Origin: Antitrichia curtipendula
Lineage: Eukaryota > Streptophyta > Bryopsida > Hypnales > Leucodontaceae
Length of the DNA: 64,000 nt
Assembly (NCBI GenBank): GCA_951230915.1
Contig: OX579636.1
Location: 7,517,001 to 7,581,000 of the forward strand
Reading direction: 5' to 3'
Made by a program: the position numbers and the translations under genes
Shown here: positions 1 to 12,035 of the stretch, in pieces
Position numbering within the stretch: the stretch's first letter is position 1
How the letters are laid out: each line of letters opens with the position of its first letter
Notes under the pieces: model-generated
What the model was told of the DNA's origin: nothing
Seen by the model: the letters and a program-made list of their open reading frames with translations, nothing else
Database searches by the model: none

Positions 1-75
1 GATCTAGCGTTTTAGCTCGGCCTAAATGACCTGCAATGGGAGCATCATGTTGTGACCTCAATATTTGTAGTTGTA
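1..75 (-). pseudogene. Start of integrase (HHCC zinc-binding region), cut by the window edge
   Basis: The minus-strand translation at the edge reads HDAPIAGHLGRAKT. This matches the histidine half of the integrase N-terminal zinc domain in gypsy elements (H-x-(P/A)-x-A-G-H-x-G-x-x-K-T). The position downstream of RNase H is as expected. The rest of integrase lies outside the window. Confidence 0.65.
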
Positions 76-247
76 TTTGTTCATTATCAGGAACCATAAT
101 TTTATCCATGTAGTAGAGTATTCCGTCCTTGAACTTATAGTCTTGGAATTGTCGTCAAATGTTTATTGGAATATGAACAGGTTTTTTGTTCAAAAATGCT
201 AATATTGGTTGAAAATCTTTATCCTCCGTGGTTGTTTCCTTTATGTA

Positions 248-892
248 CTAAAGAATCTCTGCATCATTCCAAACATGATCGCATGTTTCTAACATTGCTA
301 GCCGTAGTAAAGGTTTGGAATTGTCGTCTTTCTTGATATCAGTGCGTCTAGAGAGCATATCTACTCTTCCATTTTGTGATCCCGGTCTATGTTGAATAAC
401 AAAATCAAAAGCTGAAAGTAACTCCGACCATCGGGCTTGCCGGCGGTTAAGTTGCTTTGTTGTCAGGAATTGCTCAAGATTTTTATGGTCCGAGATCACT
501 CTAATTTGGTGTGGAGATCCCTTGAGATATACCTGCCACTCTTGGAAAGCTAGGACAATGCTAAGTAATTCTTTGTCATAGATATCATAATTTTGTTCTG
601 CCGTTGTCATCTTGGAGCTACGGTAAGCGCAGGGATGGAGATGTCCATCCTCTCCATGTTGTAAGAGAATGCCTCCTGTTGCAGTGTTAGATGCATCCGT
701 TTCCACGATAAAAGGCTGGTCAAAGTTGGGATATAATAATACCGGGGCTTGGGTAAAACGAGATCGAAGTTCTTCAAACGCGGTCTGTGCCAAAGAAGTC
801 CATTCAAATTGTTGGTTCTTTTGTGTCAGTGTTGTGAGAGGTACTGTAAATTTTCGAATAATCCCAAATAAACCTTCGAGAGAAATTTGCAA
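248..892 (-). pseudogene. pol: RNase H domain of the gypsy element
   Basis: The frame contains FIVETDASNTATGGIL with the first catalytic Asp, YDKELLSIVLAFQEW with the Glu, and VISDHKNLEQFL with the second Asp. It ends in the usual RQARWSELLSAFDFVI and GSQNGRVDMLSRR segments that lead towards integrase. This enzyme removes RNA from the RNA-DNA hybrid during reverse transcription. It overlaps the reverse transcriptase frame by about 90 bases, which marks a frameshift rather than two genes. Confidence 0.93.
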
Positions 893-1754
893 AACCTAAG
901 AATGCTTGGACCTCCTTTATTGTTTTGGGGAAAGGCCATTCTTGTATTGCTTGAACTTTGTCGGGACACATTTCAAGTCCTTTTCCCGAGACAATCATTC
1001 CTAGAAATTCCATGGAGGTACGCTGAAACTGACATTTTGAGGCTTTAGCATAAAGGCCGTGTTGTTGTAACCGTCGGAGAACTTCTTTTACCACCACTTT
1101 GTGTTCCTCCAAATTTTTTGAGAAGATAAGTATGTCGTCGAGATAAATCACCACTGAAATGTCCAGGAAATCATTGAAAATATATTGCATAAATGCTTGA
1201 AATTGAGCCGGAGTATTTGTTAGGCCAAATGGCATTACCAAATACTCGAAAAGTCCATAGCGTGTTTTAAAAGCCGTTTTAAATTTGTGACCAGCAGCCA
1301 TCCTCACTCGATGGTATGCTTGTCGGATGTCTAGTTTCGTAAACACTTTGGCTCCTAATAACCGGTCAATGAGCTCGGGAATTAATGGTAACGGGTATCG
1401 ATTTCATAGTGTGACATGGTTGAGATTCCGGTAATCCACGCATACTCGAATGGACCCATCTTTCTTTTTAGCAAATACAATGGAGGCAGAAACCGAGGAT
1501 TTGGACCGCCCGATCCATTTTTTTCCTAAATTCTCCTCCAAGTATCGACGAAGCTCTTCCAACTCCATTGAAGACATGGGTCTTAAGCCGGTATTCCGTG
1601 GCTCCTGCCCTTCTTTAAGTTCAATTTTCATATCGGATACACCATGATTGGGTAACTCGTTGGAGGCCTCTTCACTAAAAGCCCCCTGCATATCTTGATA
1701 CTCCATAGGGATTGTCTCTTCGGTAACTTTGTTGGCCTCATCCGTGCCAAACAA
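804..1754 (-). pseudogene. pol: Reverse transcriptase domain of the gypsy element
   Basis: The upstream block (1404-1754) holds the entry to the fingers domain, with IVFAKKKDGSIRVCVDYRNLN. After an in-frame TGA at 1404-1406 the same frame continues with [29 protein letters not shown] and the catalytic YLDDILIF motif near 1140-1165. The two blocks are one domain broken by a nonsense change. The next domain, RNase H, is in a different frame, so a small indel lies around 850-890. Confidence 0.93.
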
Positions 1755-1799
1755 CTCCGATACTTCTAATGTATATAACTCAGCTCCTTTAGCTGATAA

Positions 1800-2585
1800 T
1801 CAAAATGCCGCTGCAGAGACTAGCGCGTGCTTGGGTGCGATCATCTGAGGTAGCATTTTTGTCGTATGGATTCTTGAACCTTGCCCAAATTGGTTAAAGG
1901 TTCTTGTCACCAGCGGGTCCTGTCGTTCTTCCGGCCTTGATAGATTAGAGCCATGAATGAGAGGTGGGGTCTGAAGAGTGGATTGGATTGGCTCCATTGG
2001 AACTTTTCCTTCTGTCTTTTGGTTGCTTAGAACAAACGCTTCCACTTCCGCCCAGGTTGATGTTGTTAAGGGACTTTTCACCTGGCCGGAGTTGACCTTT
2101 GTGCCGGTTGATTCCCGCCTATCCTTTGGAGGCTGTGAACAATTTCCATTGCAATATGTAGAATCAAATGGTACCTCCCCTTTGGACCAACGGATCGTTG
2201 GATCATGACATACCAACCATGGTGTTCCCAAGATACAAGGATAACACCCGGTGTTGGTGATGTCCGTCGTCAAATTCTCTCGGTGGTTTCCCACTTGTAA
2301 TTCCACTACTGCCTCATGTGTGATTAATCCCGAGTTGATGATTCTACCATCGATCACCCGAACTTCTCGTGGAATCACCTTGGATTTGATTTGTGCATGA
2401 CACTTACGAGCGAACAAAAGGTGCATAAATATCCCAGTTGCCCCGGAGTCGACCAAAGTAGTAGCTGGTAGTGAATTAATGGTTGCATCTAATGTAAGAT
2501 GCACTCCCGGATCCATAATCGCCCGCAAATACAATGGAGTTGAAGCCTGCAATGGTTCGATCTCAGACTGCAAACCATTGATCAC
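1800..2585 (-). pseudogene. pro: Retropepsin-type aspartic protease region of the gypsy element
   Basis: The active-site motif LVDSGATGIFM lies near 2440-2470, about 45 residues into the frame. ILGTPWL follows near 2215, matching the second conserved retropepsin segment. This protease processes the element's own polyprotein. A TGA at 1800-1802 separates it in the same frame from reverse transcriptase; a C-to-T change in an Arg codon would explain it. The frame is long for a protease alone and includes a poorly conserved linker. Confidence 0.85.
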
Positions 2586-2623
2586 CGCACTCCGCGGTGT
2601 GCCTAGGTACCAAAGTGGTGACC

Positions 2624-3679
2624 TTAGTCCCGGGCGTGTCCTTTTCCCGATTCTCCCATTCTTTCATCGTCCTTCTCTAGAGCCGCCAAGGATAAAGGTT
2701 TAGAGGGATTGATTGGACACCTTGTACGGATGTGGCCTAATTGACTACATCCCCAGCATCTTCCTTGTCTTTGAAATTCCAACTGCTTAGCCGTCGTCTT
2801 TGCCAGCGCAGTGGTTACATTGATTGCATCCAGTTCCATTGGAGTTGGTCCTGAACTTACCAAATTTGTTTGAAATCGGCCAACATGATCCTTTGAAGTT
2901 GAACTGTAAGTTGTGGAACGTCGATTTTGGCATCGCACCCACAATCGCTCGTCAATTCGGGAAGACATTGCCATCCATTCTTGAAGCCTCTGAGGTTGTG
3001 TTTCCGTGGTTGCAATTGAATCCAAGACCTCATCTTTGAGTGCGTTTCGAAATCGTGCAATTAAACTTGCCTCATTCCAATCTACTTGGGCCACATGTTC
3101 ATTGAACATAGAAATATAAACTGCCATTGATCCCGTCTGCCGGAGCTTTCCCAATTTGTCCTCAACACTGCTTTGTCGATCAATTTCACCATACACTGAA
3201 ATCACTGCTTCTCGGAACACATCATAATTTACCAGCAATTCGTGGGGCCGTCCCTCGTCCAAAGCTTGTAAGACAGGCATTGCCCAATTTTGAGCCGCAC
3301 CCGTTAAATATGAGAGTGCGTAAGTAATTTTATCTATATCAGTTCGATAGGCTCGAGGTTTGCCTCGAAATACTAACCGAAGTTGAGCAAGCCACTTGTA
3401 GACTTCTCTACCTTTCTTCCCGGCGAATTTCTCAGGCGCCGCCACTTTACAGTCATATTCCCCACCTTGCTCGTAAGCTTGATCTAAAGCCCTTGCAGCC
3501 ATTGGGGGAGCCCCTGGCGATGGAAGCACCGCCATCTTCTCCGAGATTTGATGAATAAGATGCGGAAGCGCAGCTTGGAAAGCTGCCTGGGCTTATTGTT
3601 GTATAAATGTTGCAACTTCTGCACCCGCCTCTTCCATAGCCAAGGACTCAGCGTCCTCCACCGGCCTTCCTTGCTCCAT
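2624..3679 (-). pseudogene. gag: gag-like capsid/nucleocapsid region of the gypsy element
   Basis: The likely start is the ATG at 3677-3679. The frame is open except for a TAA at 3593-3595. The middle resembles a retrotransposon gag domain, with the pattern KWLAQLRLVFRGKP followed by YLTGAAQNWA. The C-terminal part has one CCHC zinc knuckle, CWGCSQLGHIRTRCP, typical of a nucleocapsid that binds the element's RNA. The frame ends at 2624 and protease resumes in another frame. That could be a programmed frameshift or decay; the other breaks favour decay. Confidence 0.85.
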
Positions 3680-4938
3680 GGCGCTTGTGGTCTTGTCCAC
3701 CGATGTCAACCCTGCGTCAATAGCCCGAGCTTCCACGCGCACTATCCCGCCCGAGATAGACCTGCATCATCACCATTCTTCGTCAGCAGCCCGAGTTCTG
3801 ATGTGAGCCCGCGTCATCTGGCCGAGAGAAACCAGCCACCTCCGACCTTGTTGCCCGGAACTACATCCGCGCAGGCGCCCTCGTCATCCAGCTTTGTCCC
3901 TGCAGTTGATCGACGTCAGCCCCGTCGTGCCCCTTCTTTGATTGCCCGAGGTACGTCAGCCTGCCTCGTTTTCTGCAAGTTGCCGAAGTCATCGCTGTCG
4001 CGCCCCATGTCTTGATTGCTCGATACGTCGGCTTGCCTGCAACGACCCATGCCCCGAAATCCGGCCCCCACCTCGTCCGAGGTTCACCTTCGCAACACCT
4101 ATGGTTTCAAGCATCTCGCACGTCCTCAAGAAAATTAATTTTCACCTCCATATAGCAGTGATCCGCTAGGAAGCGGCTACATCGCTAAATTTGCTCAGTG
4201 GTTTCAGGAGCGTGGACATTCAGGACTTTGCATTATGTTAGAACCGGCTTCGAATTGCATGTCGACGCTCCAGTTTCACCTTCCAGCTCTTTGCATCATT
4301 GCTTCAGAATCCAACCTGCAACATTCCATTCTTCCCACGGTTTCCCTTCCATATCCGAATGACTCTAATAGATTGTTTAAGCATCACTGAATCCACTAAC
4401 AACTCATACTCTGAGCAAAGGCAAAGAGAATCTGCAATAGTTCATAGTATTAACAGAATGCAAAGTGAGAGACATCGCCCTCTCACTGGCCTTTAGAGGG
4501 AATGACTAATGTCTTAGGATTAACCACCGTAACCGCACGAGGTGTATAACCGCCCTCCTTCTAGCCTTAGTTACCACGCAGTCCAGATGCATGATGAAGT
4601 CATAACACACCACTACACTCTTCTAAAACATGAAACAAACCTTCTTTACCCAATGGTCTTGCACTTGATTGGCGCGTTTGACGTTGTTGACTTAGATTCA
4701 ATATGGGCCCTCCGAGTTGAACTTCCATGTCAACCATGTAAAATTATCATTTCGTTTTTGAAGAATAGTCATCTTATTCTTCAAGCTTCCTTTTTGCTTT
4801 CGCTTGGGCGACAAATCGACTTCCGTTGCCTCCAAAGCTCTCAAAGCAGCATCCATTCAAACTACCATCATATGCCCCTTATTGCTCGTTGAACTCTTGA
4901 CCACACTCCGCCTCTATCTAATTGCCTTTTGGTCCTTT
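3680..4938. other. No gene seen; possible 5' leader or LTR of the gypsy element
   Basis: This stretch is relatively GC-rich to about 4120 and AT-rich after. It lies immediately 5' of gag on the minus strand, where the leader and 5' LTR should be. I could not find a matched LTR pair (the other LTR is off-window) or a clear tRNA-complementary primer site. Plus-strand open frames here have no recognisable motif. Confidence 0.4.
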
Positions 4939-7648
4939 CTACACTTCATTTTCAAGAAACCGGAAGAATATTTGGTGTCGCATGCTCCAATATCCTCCCA
5001 TGTTGCGACAAAACAATTCACGAGTCTTGTCATCCTCAACACTTCGGGACCGCAACTCAACCTCTCTATTTATGATCATCCACATGAAAGAATCCACCGA
5101 TTGTGTAGACTGCTCTTATAACCCATGCTTCTATTCTTTTGTATCCCAAGTCAAAGGTTTACCTCAATGTATGTAATTTTGGAATCCTTATGGCCCTTGA
5201 TCAATTGCAAGGGTCCATTGATTGTATTTGTGGCTGTAGGGCATACCTTCCAAATTCCAAGCATTTCATAGAACCTAGGACTCAATGGAGAATGACACTC
5301 AGCACAGACCAAACAAATGAGTGATGCTTTCATAATGCATGTCATATGGAAAGTGTGGCGACATTGGCTCATGGTTAGGGCTCCTTCAGGGCCAAAATGA
5401 CCTTCACAAAGGCTGCAATAACCCTTCAAGATTCTTGGAGTTGGATCACAAGCATGTACTACTATCTTCTCATTCTTCTTGATGTATGTTGAACGTGTAT
5501 TATGAAGGATCCATCCTTCCTCTGCTTCCAAGGCCTAATTGATATGCGTACCTTCATCCTTCTTTGTGTGGTTCAACTGCTCGAACATGGCATCCATGTC
5601 TCCCTAGCATATAATTTTTGTGTACTACCCATGCAAATGTTGATCGAACACGCTTTTGAACCTCTCCAAAGAGGTCTCAACAGCATCACATTCTTCATCT
5701 GATTTCATTGCCAATTTTTGAAGCGCTACCATTGCTCAAGATATTACAGACGGTCTATCTTAGAATTGTTGTACCCATGCCAACCATCGAGACTCCACGA
5801 CGCTCTGAGGCATGTCCTTCTCCATGTTAAAACTTTGTTGCAAGCGTTCCAACTTCAATTGAAGAAGCATCTTTCCTTGAATTGCCTCCTCCAATTTCTG
5901 CTTCACTTCTTCAAATTCACGGCCTTTAGTTTGCATGAAAGCATCCATAAATGTAAGTGTAGAACTACTGATGGTTGTTTGTACTGCCACTTCATGTTTG
6001 CCGATGTCCTCAACTTCATCCACATTCATCACGTTGGACTTCTCCACTATTGTGGCATTTTTAAAAGGAAGAGAGTTTGTCTTCACTCTCTTGACTGTGC
6101 TCTATAGATGGGATGTTCTCACTGATTGTGGTAGACAAATGTGCTTCCAAAATTGCAATTTTTTCCTCCAATCTTTTAATGTTACGCAAGTTACTTAAAT
6201 ACATTTCATGCCAAGTATCAGCACCCTTCTCTAATGCCACCAACTTCTGATCATTTTTCTTACATATCATTTGTAGTTTACAATTCTCTTCTTTAAGGGC
6301 GTGCAACTCTTTTAGATGGCCCATCCTTTCCTCCAAAAATGGTTGTAAGCCTGAGGTAAAATCCTGGAACAATTGAGATGTCACTTTGACTAATCCTTTT
6401 GCCATTTCTATAAAGTGCGGACAAAGGTCAACTACTAGTTTAGTCAAACATGACAATTGATAAGCGGTTCGCACAAAGTGGATACCATCATTTTGGAGGA
6501 TGGGGGGCATAGAGCTACTGGGCTCATTATTGTGTTATGGTCCTTTGACTCCATTTAACTCGTCTTCTATTTGGTTACACCGAACAGAGCACTCCAGCAG
6601 CTTCTCTAGTTCTTTGTTTGTCAGCATCATATGGAAGACCTCTCTTTGCGACGAGCTTATTGCTGACAAATGTGGATACTTCTTTGAGTCGATTTATGTT
6701 TGTACGTTTGTTGCTAAGAATTATTGTTGTGTTGATGGGCTACGGACCTTTTTCTTGTGGCATAAACTCAAGGTCCTCTCAACTAATTATTGAACTCTAC
6801 TCCATTGGCAAGTCTACAATCAAAGGTCTGTACATCAGACTGTCCAAAGTATTGCTTTCAATGAGAGTATTAGTTGTTGCATTGGCCTTTGTGACTTGTT
6901 CTTCAACCATCTTTTCTTTTGTCTTCGAAGGTGCTCCATGTTCCTTCACAACATTCTCCTTGTTTGAAACAAAGCTTTGTTCACCCCTACTTGGTATATT
7001 CAGTGTGGCTATCAAATTCGTTGGAGTAGTTGAAAACACCTCTCCCTCCACATCTTCTGAGGAGGCATTGCTTGCTTTCATTGGGGTTTGTGTGGAGCCC
7101 AATTGTAGTACATCACTTGTGCCCTCCAAAACCTTTGTTGTAGGCATTGTAGTATTGTCTAATACTTTTTCTAGTTTTGCCTCCGAAATGTACAAATCTA
7201 GAATATGGCTCTGATTTATCCAATCAGTAGTGGACATTGCATTGTTGTTGGAAACATACTCCAATCCATCTTGCGGACCAATATAAGTTCTGCATACACC
7301 ATGGTCGCAAGCTATAGTTTATATACCCTTTAATCCTTGCCTTGTCCCCAAAGAGGGCTTTCCACACCTCCTCTGACCAATGGACAAAATGTTTGTCCTT
7401 GCAAGTCTATGGCTTACAATAGTAATCCCGTGTGTGGCCTGCGTGGCACTCCCAAGGCCACAACTTGTCAATGTGGTACATTTTAACATATTGCTTGGAC
7501 ATTCTGGAGGTCTAATATTCCGCTTCCTTTGTCTTCCACCCACTCTCTGCCTTGATGTTTGGATCATCTAAAATCTCAAAGTGAAGACCATGTGTGCCCC
7601 CCTCTGCTTTGGTCTTTCCTTTCTTTCCACCTAGCCTCCTGAAGCCAT
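4939..7648 (-). pseudogene. Coiled-coil RING-finger gene, copy A (older relative of the giant-element cargo)
   Basis: This is a decayed homolog of the gene at 24443-26705. The N-terminal block (7648-7260) keeps the same spacing, including a conserved GW and LWP. Charged helical segments (about 7264-6797, 6510-6061 and 6086-5760) look like coiled coil. A complete RING-H2 finger follows at about 5430-5290: CSLC, then CRHTFHMTC, then CAEC. After the RING, in the same frame past two stops, a segment with RNMGGYW matches the C-terminal domain of the other copy (IAGGYW). Several stops and frameshifts break the gene. RING proteins are usually E3 ubiquitin ligases; that role is inferred. A degenerate GC array (7915-8200) lies on its 5' side. 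Confidence 0.78.
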
Positions 7649-7914
7649 CCTATCACTAACCATAGCACCTAAACCATTCATGATTGCTAATTGAAATTTA
7701 ATAGCACTTGAAACCAATTAATTATTACACTTAAGTGTTGTAAAATATGCATGCATCAATGAATCTATCAGTATGAACAAAAAACAAAAGCTCAAAGACC
7801 CCAATTCTTCACCATATAGGAGCAACTGGCGCATAAAGCAACAATAGCACATCCAATTTGGGCCTGAAGAAGAGAACAAGTGAAGAGAAATGAAAAGGCA
7901 CTTTTTACATATAG

Positions 7915-8200
7915 TCGTCCGCCATGAAACCTAACCATGTTCGCTACTGGACCTACCTCGGACCGCATAAAACAGCCCCGGACGTATTGTCCACCGTGCG
8001 GACCATTAGGTTTTGCTACAGCGGCGGATGGACAATACTTAGTCCGTTGCATCCACCCATCCGCCCATGTCCGCCTTGTTCTCCTCTGTCCGCCCATCTA
8101 CCTTGTCCGCCTGTCTTCCCCAATTGTCCATCCGCCCGTCCGTGCGGTCGGCGGGCAGACGCCTCCCCATCCGGCAGGGTCAATTGCTGACTTCCTATAT
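7915..8200. repeat. Degenerate GC-rich CCGTC array 5' of RING copy A
   Basis: A GC-rich island in AT-rich DNA with many scattered GTCCGCC, CCGTCC and GTCCGCCC words but no clean period. It occupies the same place relative to RING copy A as the arrays at 23524-24175 and 29818-30115 do for the other RING copies. The blurred period fits an older copy. Confidence 0.7.
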
Positions 8201-9739
8201 GTCTGACCAGCTGTCCATTGTAGCATCCAATGCAAGGTTAATGTTTCTAAATTGTGTATCATTCAATTAGAAGCATCAAACGAAGAATTATTGTATGAAC
8301 CTACAATGCAAGTTATTTTTTCAGACATTTAAATCCTATATCCTAAACCCTATATTCTAAGCCTTAAACCCTACATAGGTTACTGAAAATGAAGCCGCAA
8401 TGTGTGAAATATGTTTGACCTTCACTTCCCTTTCATGCCTAGATGCTCAAGGCCTTTTAGGAGTCGCTAGGAATTTGCAGACAAGTTTAACATGAAGGCA
8501 ATATTTTCATAAGTTGTATCAATATTTTTGAATTATAAGCATACAAATTTCAACTCGACAAGCTAGAAATTACAACAACAAAATAAAACACAATTATATC
8601 ACTTACAAGTTGAAACTTGAAAGATTACAATCTTTGATTATGAGTGTACCTATAATTTTGAATTGACTTGAGGTCTTCCATAATTTTAATTTTCTTTTCA
8701 CATGTAGAAGTTAACAATTTGGACATACAATAAATAAGAAGTTAAAGGGCATAGATGTATTATGTATAATCTCAATCAATTTACAACTTCTCAAGATGTG
8801 TTGTAGAATATTTTGGAATGAACTTATAATGCAAATTTTATACTACAAATTGCAACATAAGAGGCGCATCTTAGGCTCGTTTGTAAGAGCCTTGAAGAAG
8901 AAAGGAAGTGAACATTGCAATGGACACCCTTGCACAAAATCTTGAAAAAAAAAATCAAAATCAATCATTATCCCTATCAAATTTTTTGTGTTCAAATAAG
9001 ACTTCAATCCCTAAATTTTCATAACTATAAACTTAAAAAAATAACATCTTTGTTAGTTTCAATTTAGCATGAAAACATTGTCAACATCATAAATTCATAA
9101 TATGGTTCCTTTAACATACAAGGGTTTGCCTCTCAAGGACCAATGGAGACAATGAATCATCTTACTAGTCATCATCTTTGTTAGTTTCAATGGCCAATTC
9201 TTGATTTAGTGAAACAAATGTCAATTACATATTTTGAAAACTAAGAACTTTTACAGTAACAATTCACATATTTGTTGCATATTCATTTCTTTCAAAAATT
9301 CAATGCGGACAATATTTAAATATTTAGTTAGTGAACGTGGTCAAATAGAAAAAGGGAGCAAACATAACTTTTCTACAAGAAAAGGAATAATATGGATGAG
9401 TAAAATGTCTTTTCCTCATGAACAAATTGATACGCCAAATTTTTTATTTATTTTTATGTTTTGAAGGATTTAAAAAAAACTAACTTTAATATCGCACAAT
9501 TAAAAATACTAAAATAAATAATCTAGTTTGATATGTTTTATAGGTGCTCCAAATAATATGCTAATAATGTCAAGCGTCAAAATTACAAAATTGATGCATA
9601 TACAAAGTTCTAATAATTTAGTAAAATCCAGTTTGGTGAGTTTTAGCTTCCTATTATTTAAAAAAAATGCATACAAAGTGAAGACAATCTATTAGTTGTC
9701 ATTTTTTAAAGTTAAAAAATACTTGATGTGTTTTATAAT
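8201..9739. other. AT-rich, no gene; contains a repeat related to 28200-28800
   Basis: No coding region is recognised. A telomere-like run of CCTAAACCCTA-type words lies at about 8335-8378. The stretch 8400-8960 aligns by eye, in the same orientation, with 28200-28800 inside the giant element. Shared words include CCTAGATGC near the start, AATATCACTTA in the middle and ACCCTTGCACAAA near the end. Confidence 0.5.
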
Positions 9740-10790
9740 CAAGGTTGTCTTGTCGGACATGTTCGGGGGTATTGGTGACATGTTGGACGTCTGATGTCGC
9801 GTGTCATATAGGTCAAGTGTCGGACAAATGGAAATGAGGCATTGCATAGAAATTTAGGGTTTCATTTTTTTTAACCCTGAACTGCCCGAATTTGTCTTAC
9901 ATGGATGGTTGTTAAGAGTGACGTGGAAAAAAAAACCCATATCATGTAGGGCAACTTTGGGTCAGGGCACGTGTAGGTCTGAGTTGGGCGACCCACGGAT
10001 CCGAAGATCAGGGTGACTTTGGGTTTAGGATGTAGGGTGACTTCGGATATAGGGACGACTATGGGTTCAAGGAAGAAAAAAACAAAAAAACTCTCACCCG
10101 AGGTTGCCCCTATCCGTGGTCGCCTTGTACTAGAAGTCGCCCCTCCACATTAGACCCACAGGTGCCCGTGAATGTGCCACGGGGCCGCCAAATGGCATCT
10201 ACATGGTTCGGGCAATAGAAGATTTTTTTGAGAAGTCAAAGGTTAGTTTGGCTTTGTTGAATGTCTCGGAGGCTCTATTGGATGTCGCATGTTGTGATGT
10301 TCGAGAAGACAACTCTGCTTATAATAAAATACAAATTGTTAGATGGGATAGGAAATCATTATTCATCTTTTCATGAATTTATAAGGCCAAAAATAAGTTT
10401 TGAGCTTATGAAGTTGATCATCCAAAATTATTATAGTCTAAAAGAGCAATAGTCAATGTTTTTACAATTACTTACCTCATTTCCATGCGTAGGAGACAAA
10501 TCATTCTCTACTTTGGTTTGGTGGAAATTAAAATTTTGAAGCACATTCGTGTGCATGAAAATATCAAAGTGGGAAAATTAAAGGAAATCTGTTAATTGTC
10601 AAAAAGTTGTTAGGGCTTGAGGGGTTCAATGTGTTCATTAAAAGGTACTAAATATGTAGACATCACGAACTTATTCATTTATGTTCCCATGTTATTTTTT
10701 TTTCCTATGAATTATTATGTATCAATGTAGTGAACTTACTTTGGTACACCCTTAGGCGGTTAGGCCTAGGTCTACATCCTTGATTGTAGA
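9740..10790. mobile_element. Possible degenerate hAT element with a left end at 9740
   Basis: Position 9740 starts CAAGGTTGTC and continues TTGTCGGACATG. This closely resembles the giant element's left end, CAGGGTTGTC followed by TATCCGGACGTG. GC-richer DNA follows to about 10210, then AT-rich sequence with no recognisable protein. I found no matching right end or target duplication; a CCTTG at about 10770 is only a weak candidate. It may be an older, decayed relative. Confidence 0.35.
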
Positions 10791-11084
10791 CCATCAACCA
10801 TTTTTGTACATGGTTTTATATTGGCACATCATCTATGTTCACTAGAATTATTTACCTATTCTCTAAATCCAAACATGTAAACAACGTAACATTCATTGGT
10901 TTTTTTTACACAATCATGTTCTAGTGCTTCAAAGAGGAGGAAGATTTTTTTTGAAATAAATCAATAGATTTTAATTGAACCAAACAATATGCCAAAATGC
11001 TTGAGATGTAAGTAATGATGACGTTGAATATTATTTACATGACTAATTAATGTTCTTGTGTTCGAACATGTAATTATAGTGACT

Positions 11085-11092
11085 ATTATAAG
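11085..11092. repeat. Target-site duplication, left copy (ATTATAAG)
   Basis: This 8-mer sits directly before the CAGGGTTGTC end and is repeated exactly at 29679-29686 after the GACAACCCTG end. Eight bp is the duplication length of hAT transposons. Confidence 0.9.
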
Positions 11093-11135
11093 CAGGGTTG
11101 TCTATCCGGACGTGACGTGAGCTTTTCACGTCCGG
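11093..11135 (+). repeat. Left terminal inverted repeat and subterminal hairpin of the giant hAT
   Basis: The terminal ten bases, CAGGGTTGTC, are the inverse of the right end. Just inside, TCCGGACGTGA and TCACGTCCGGA form a hairpin. The same arrangement is present at 14991-15033 in the small element, so this is a family-level end and not chance. Confidence 0.88.
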
Positions 11136-11149
11136 ATGTCATGACGCGT

Positions 11150-11700
11150 CCGTCCTGACGCGTCACAGCCCGCCGCCGATACTGACGGGACCATCCGGAG
11201 CGGGAATGAAGTCTGTCCATTCTGCGACGGCGTCGGGCCGTCTCCTGGACGGTGACTCCGTCGCCAAATGGACATCCGTCTCTTGGACGGAGAGCCCGTC
11301 TGTGGACGAAGAGGCCGTCTGCTAGACGGTGACCCCGTCGCCAAATGGACATCCGTCTCTTGGACGGAGAGCCCGTCTGTGGACGAAGAGGCCGTCTGCT
11401 AGACGGTGACCCGTCCGCTGGACAGAGAGTCCGTCGCTGGATGGCAAGCCGTCCGCTGGACGGAGAGTCCGTTGCTGGACGATAAGCCGTCCGCTGGACG
11501 GAGAGTCCGTCGCTGGACGGTAAGCCGTCCTCTGGACGGAGAGTCCGTCGCTGGACGGTAAGCCGTCCCCTGGACGGAGAGCCCGTCTCTGGACGGAATT
11601 CTCGTCTCCAGGACGGTAATCCGTCCCTTGGACGGCCTCTCCGTCCTCTGGACGGGAAACCGTCCCGTCTCCTGGACCGGAATATTACAGGACGGGACAG
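11150..11700. repeat. GC-rich tandem array 1 (38-bp unit) upstream of the transposase
   Basis: The clearest part has a 38-bp unit: CCGTCCGCTGG recurs at 11411 and 11449 with the same continuation. A higher-order duplication of about 77 bp occurs at 11261 and 11338. Each unit pairs CCGTC with GACGG, so it is rich in short inverted repeats. The array sits between the left end and the transposase promoter region. Possible roles are transposase binding, as with the subterminal repeats of other hAT elements, or promoter function; both are inference. Confidence 0.9.
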
Positions 11701-11769
11701 TCGCCCCTTGGACGGTTTTGTTGGCAAGGCTACGAGTTTAGGGTCCACCCCATCAGCCGTCACTCCGTC

Positions 11770-12010
11770 TAGCTAGGTTTAGGGTTTAGGGTTTTAGGGA
11801 GGGCTTCAAGGTGTATATTAAGGACTTCTGCCTATTCAAGATTACTTTTCCTTGCTGATTTTGCCTTTCATGACTTGGTTGGAGTACAACCATTGCGGTA
11901 GAGTGAAGTCCAAGAAGAGTGTGTTGTGGTGGCACTTGTTGTGAGAGCAACAAGTGTTGTTTCCACATCACATTTCAAACAGAATACTAATCTTTTTTTT
12001 GGTGCAGGGG
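11770..12010 (+). promoter_or_regulatory. Probable promoter/5' leader of the hAT transposase with telobox and 5' intron
   Basis: Directly after array 1 come two to three TTTAGGG repeats (11774-11800). Teloboxes of this kind are known in plant promoters near transcription starts. A pyrimidine-rich tract ending TTTTTTTTGGTGCAG (to about 12007) looks like a 3' splice site ahead of the ATG at 12036. The RING copies (before 24443 and 30333) and kinase copy C (before 35359) also have a good AG acceptor just upstream of their ATG, which suggests a 5'-UTR intron shared across these genes. Confidence 0.45.
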
Positions 12011-12035
12011 CAAGTAAAGGAGAACAGATAAGAGC

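Larger units (their letters stand above)
1..3679 (-). mobile_element. Ty3/gypsy LTR retrotransposon, truncated by the window edge
   Basis: Reading down the minus strand the domains come in the order gag, aspartic protease, reverse transcriptase, RNase H and the start of integrase. This is the Ty3/gypsy order; Ty1/copia has integrase before reverse transcriptase. The element runs off the window at position 1, so most of integrase and the 3' LTR are not visible. The coding region is broken by in-frame stops at 3593-3595, 1800-1802 and 1404-1406, and by frame changes near 2600 and 850, so this copy is inactive. No confident 5' LTR or primer-binding site was found upstream of gag. Confidence 0.95.

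Noticed and set aside
3548..4169. Plus-strand open frames opposite the gag leader
   Set aside because: No motif, opposite to a clear retrotransposon and with low-complexity Pro/Ser composition; most likely chance.
11086..11763. Arg/Gly/Ser-rich open frame of 225 codons on the minus strand
   Set aside because: It runs through the 38-bp GC array and the terminal repeat; its sequence is simply the translated repeat.
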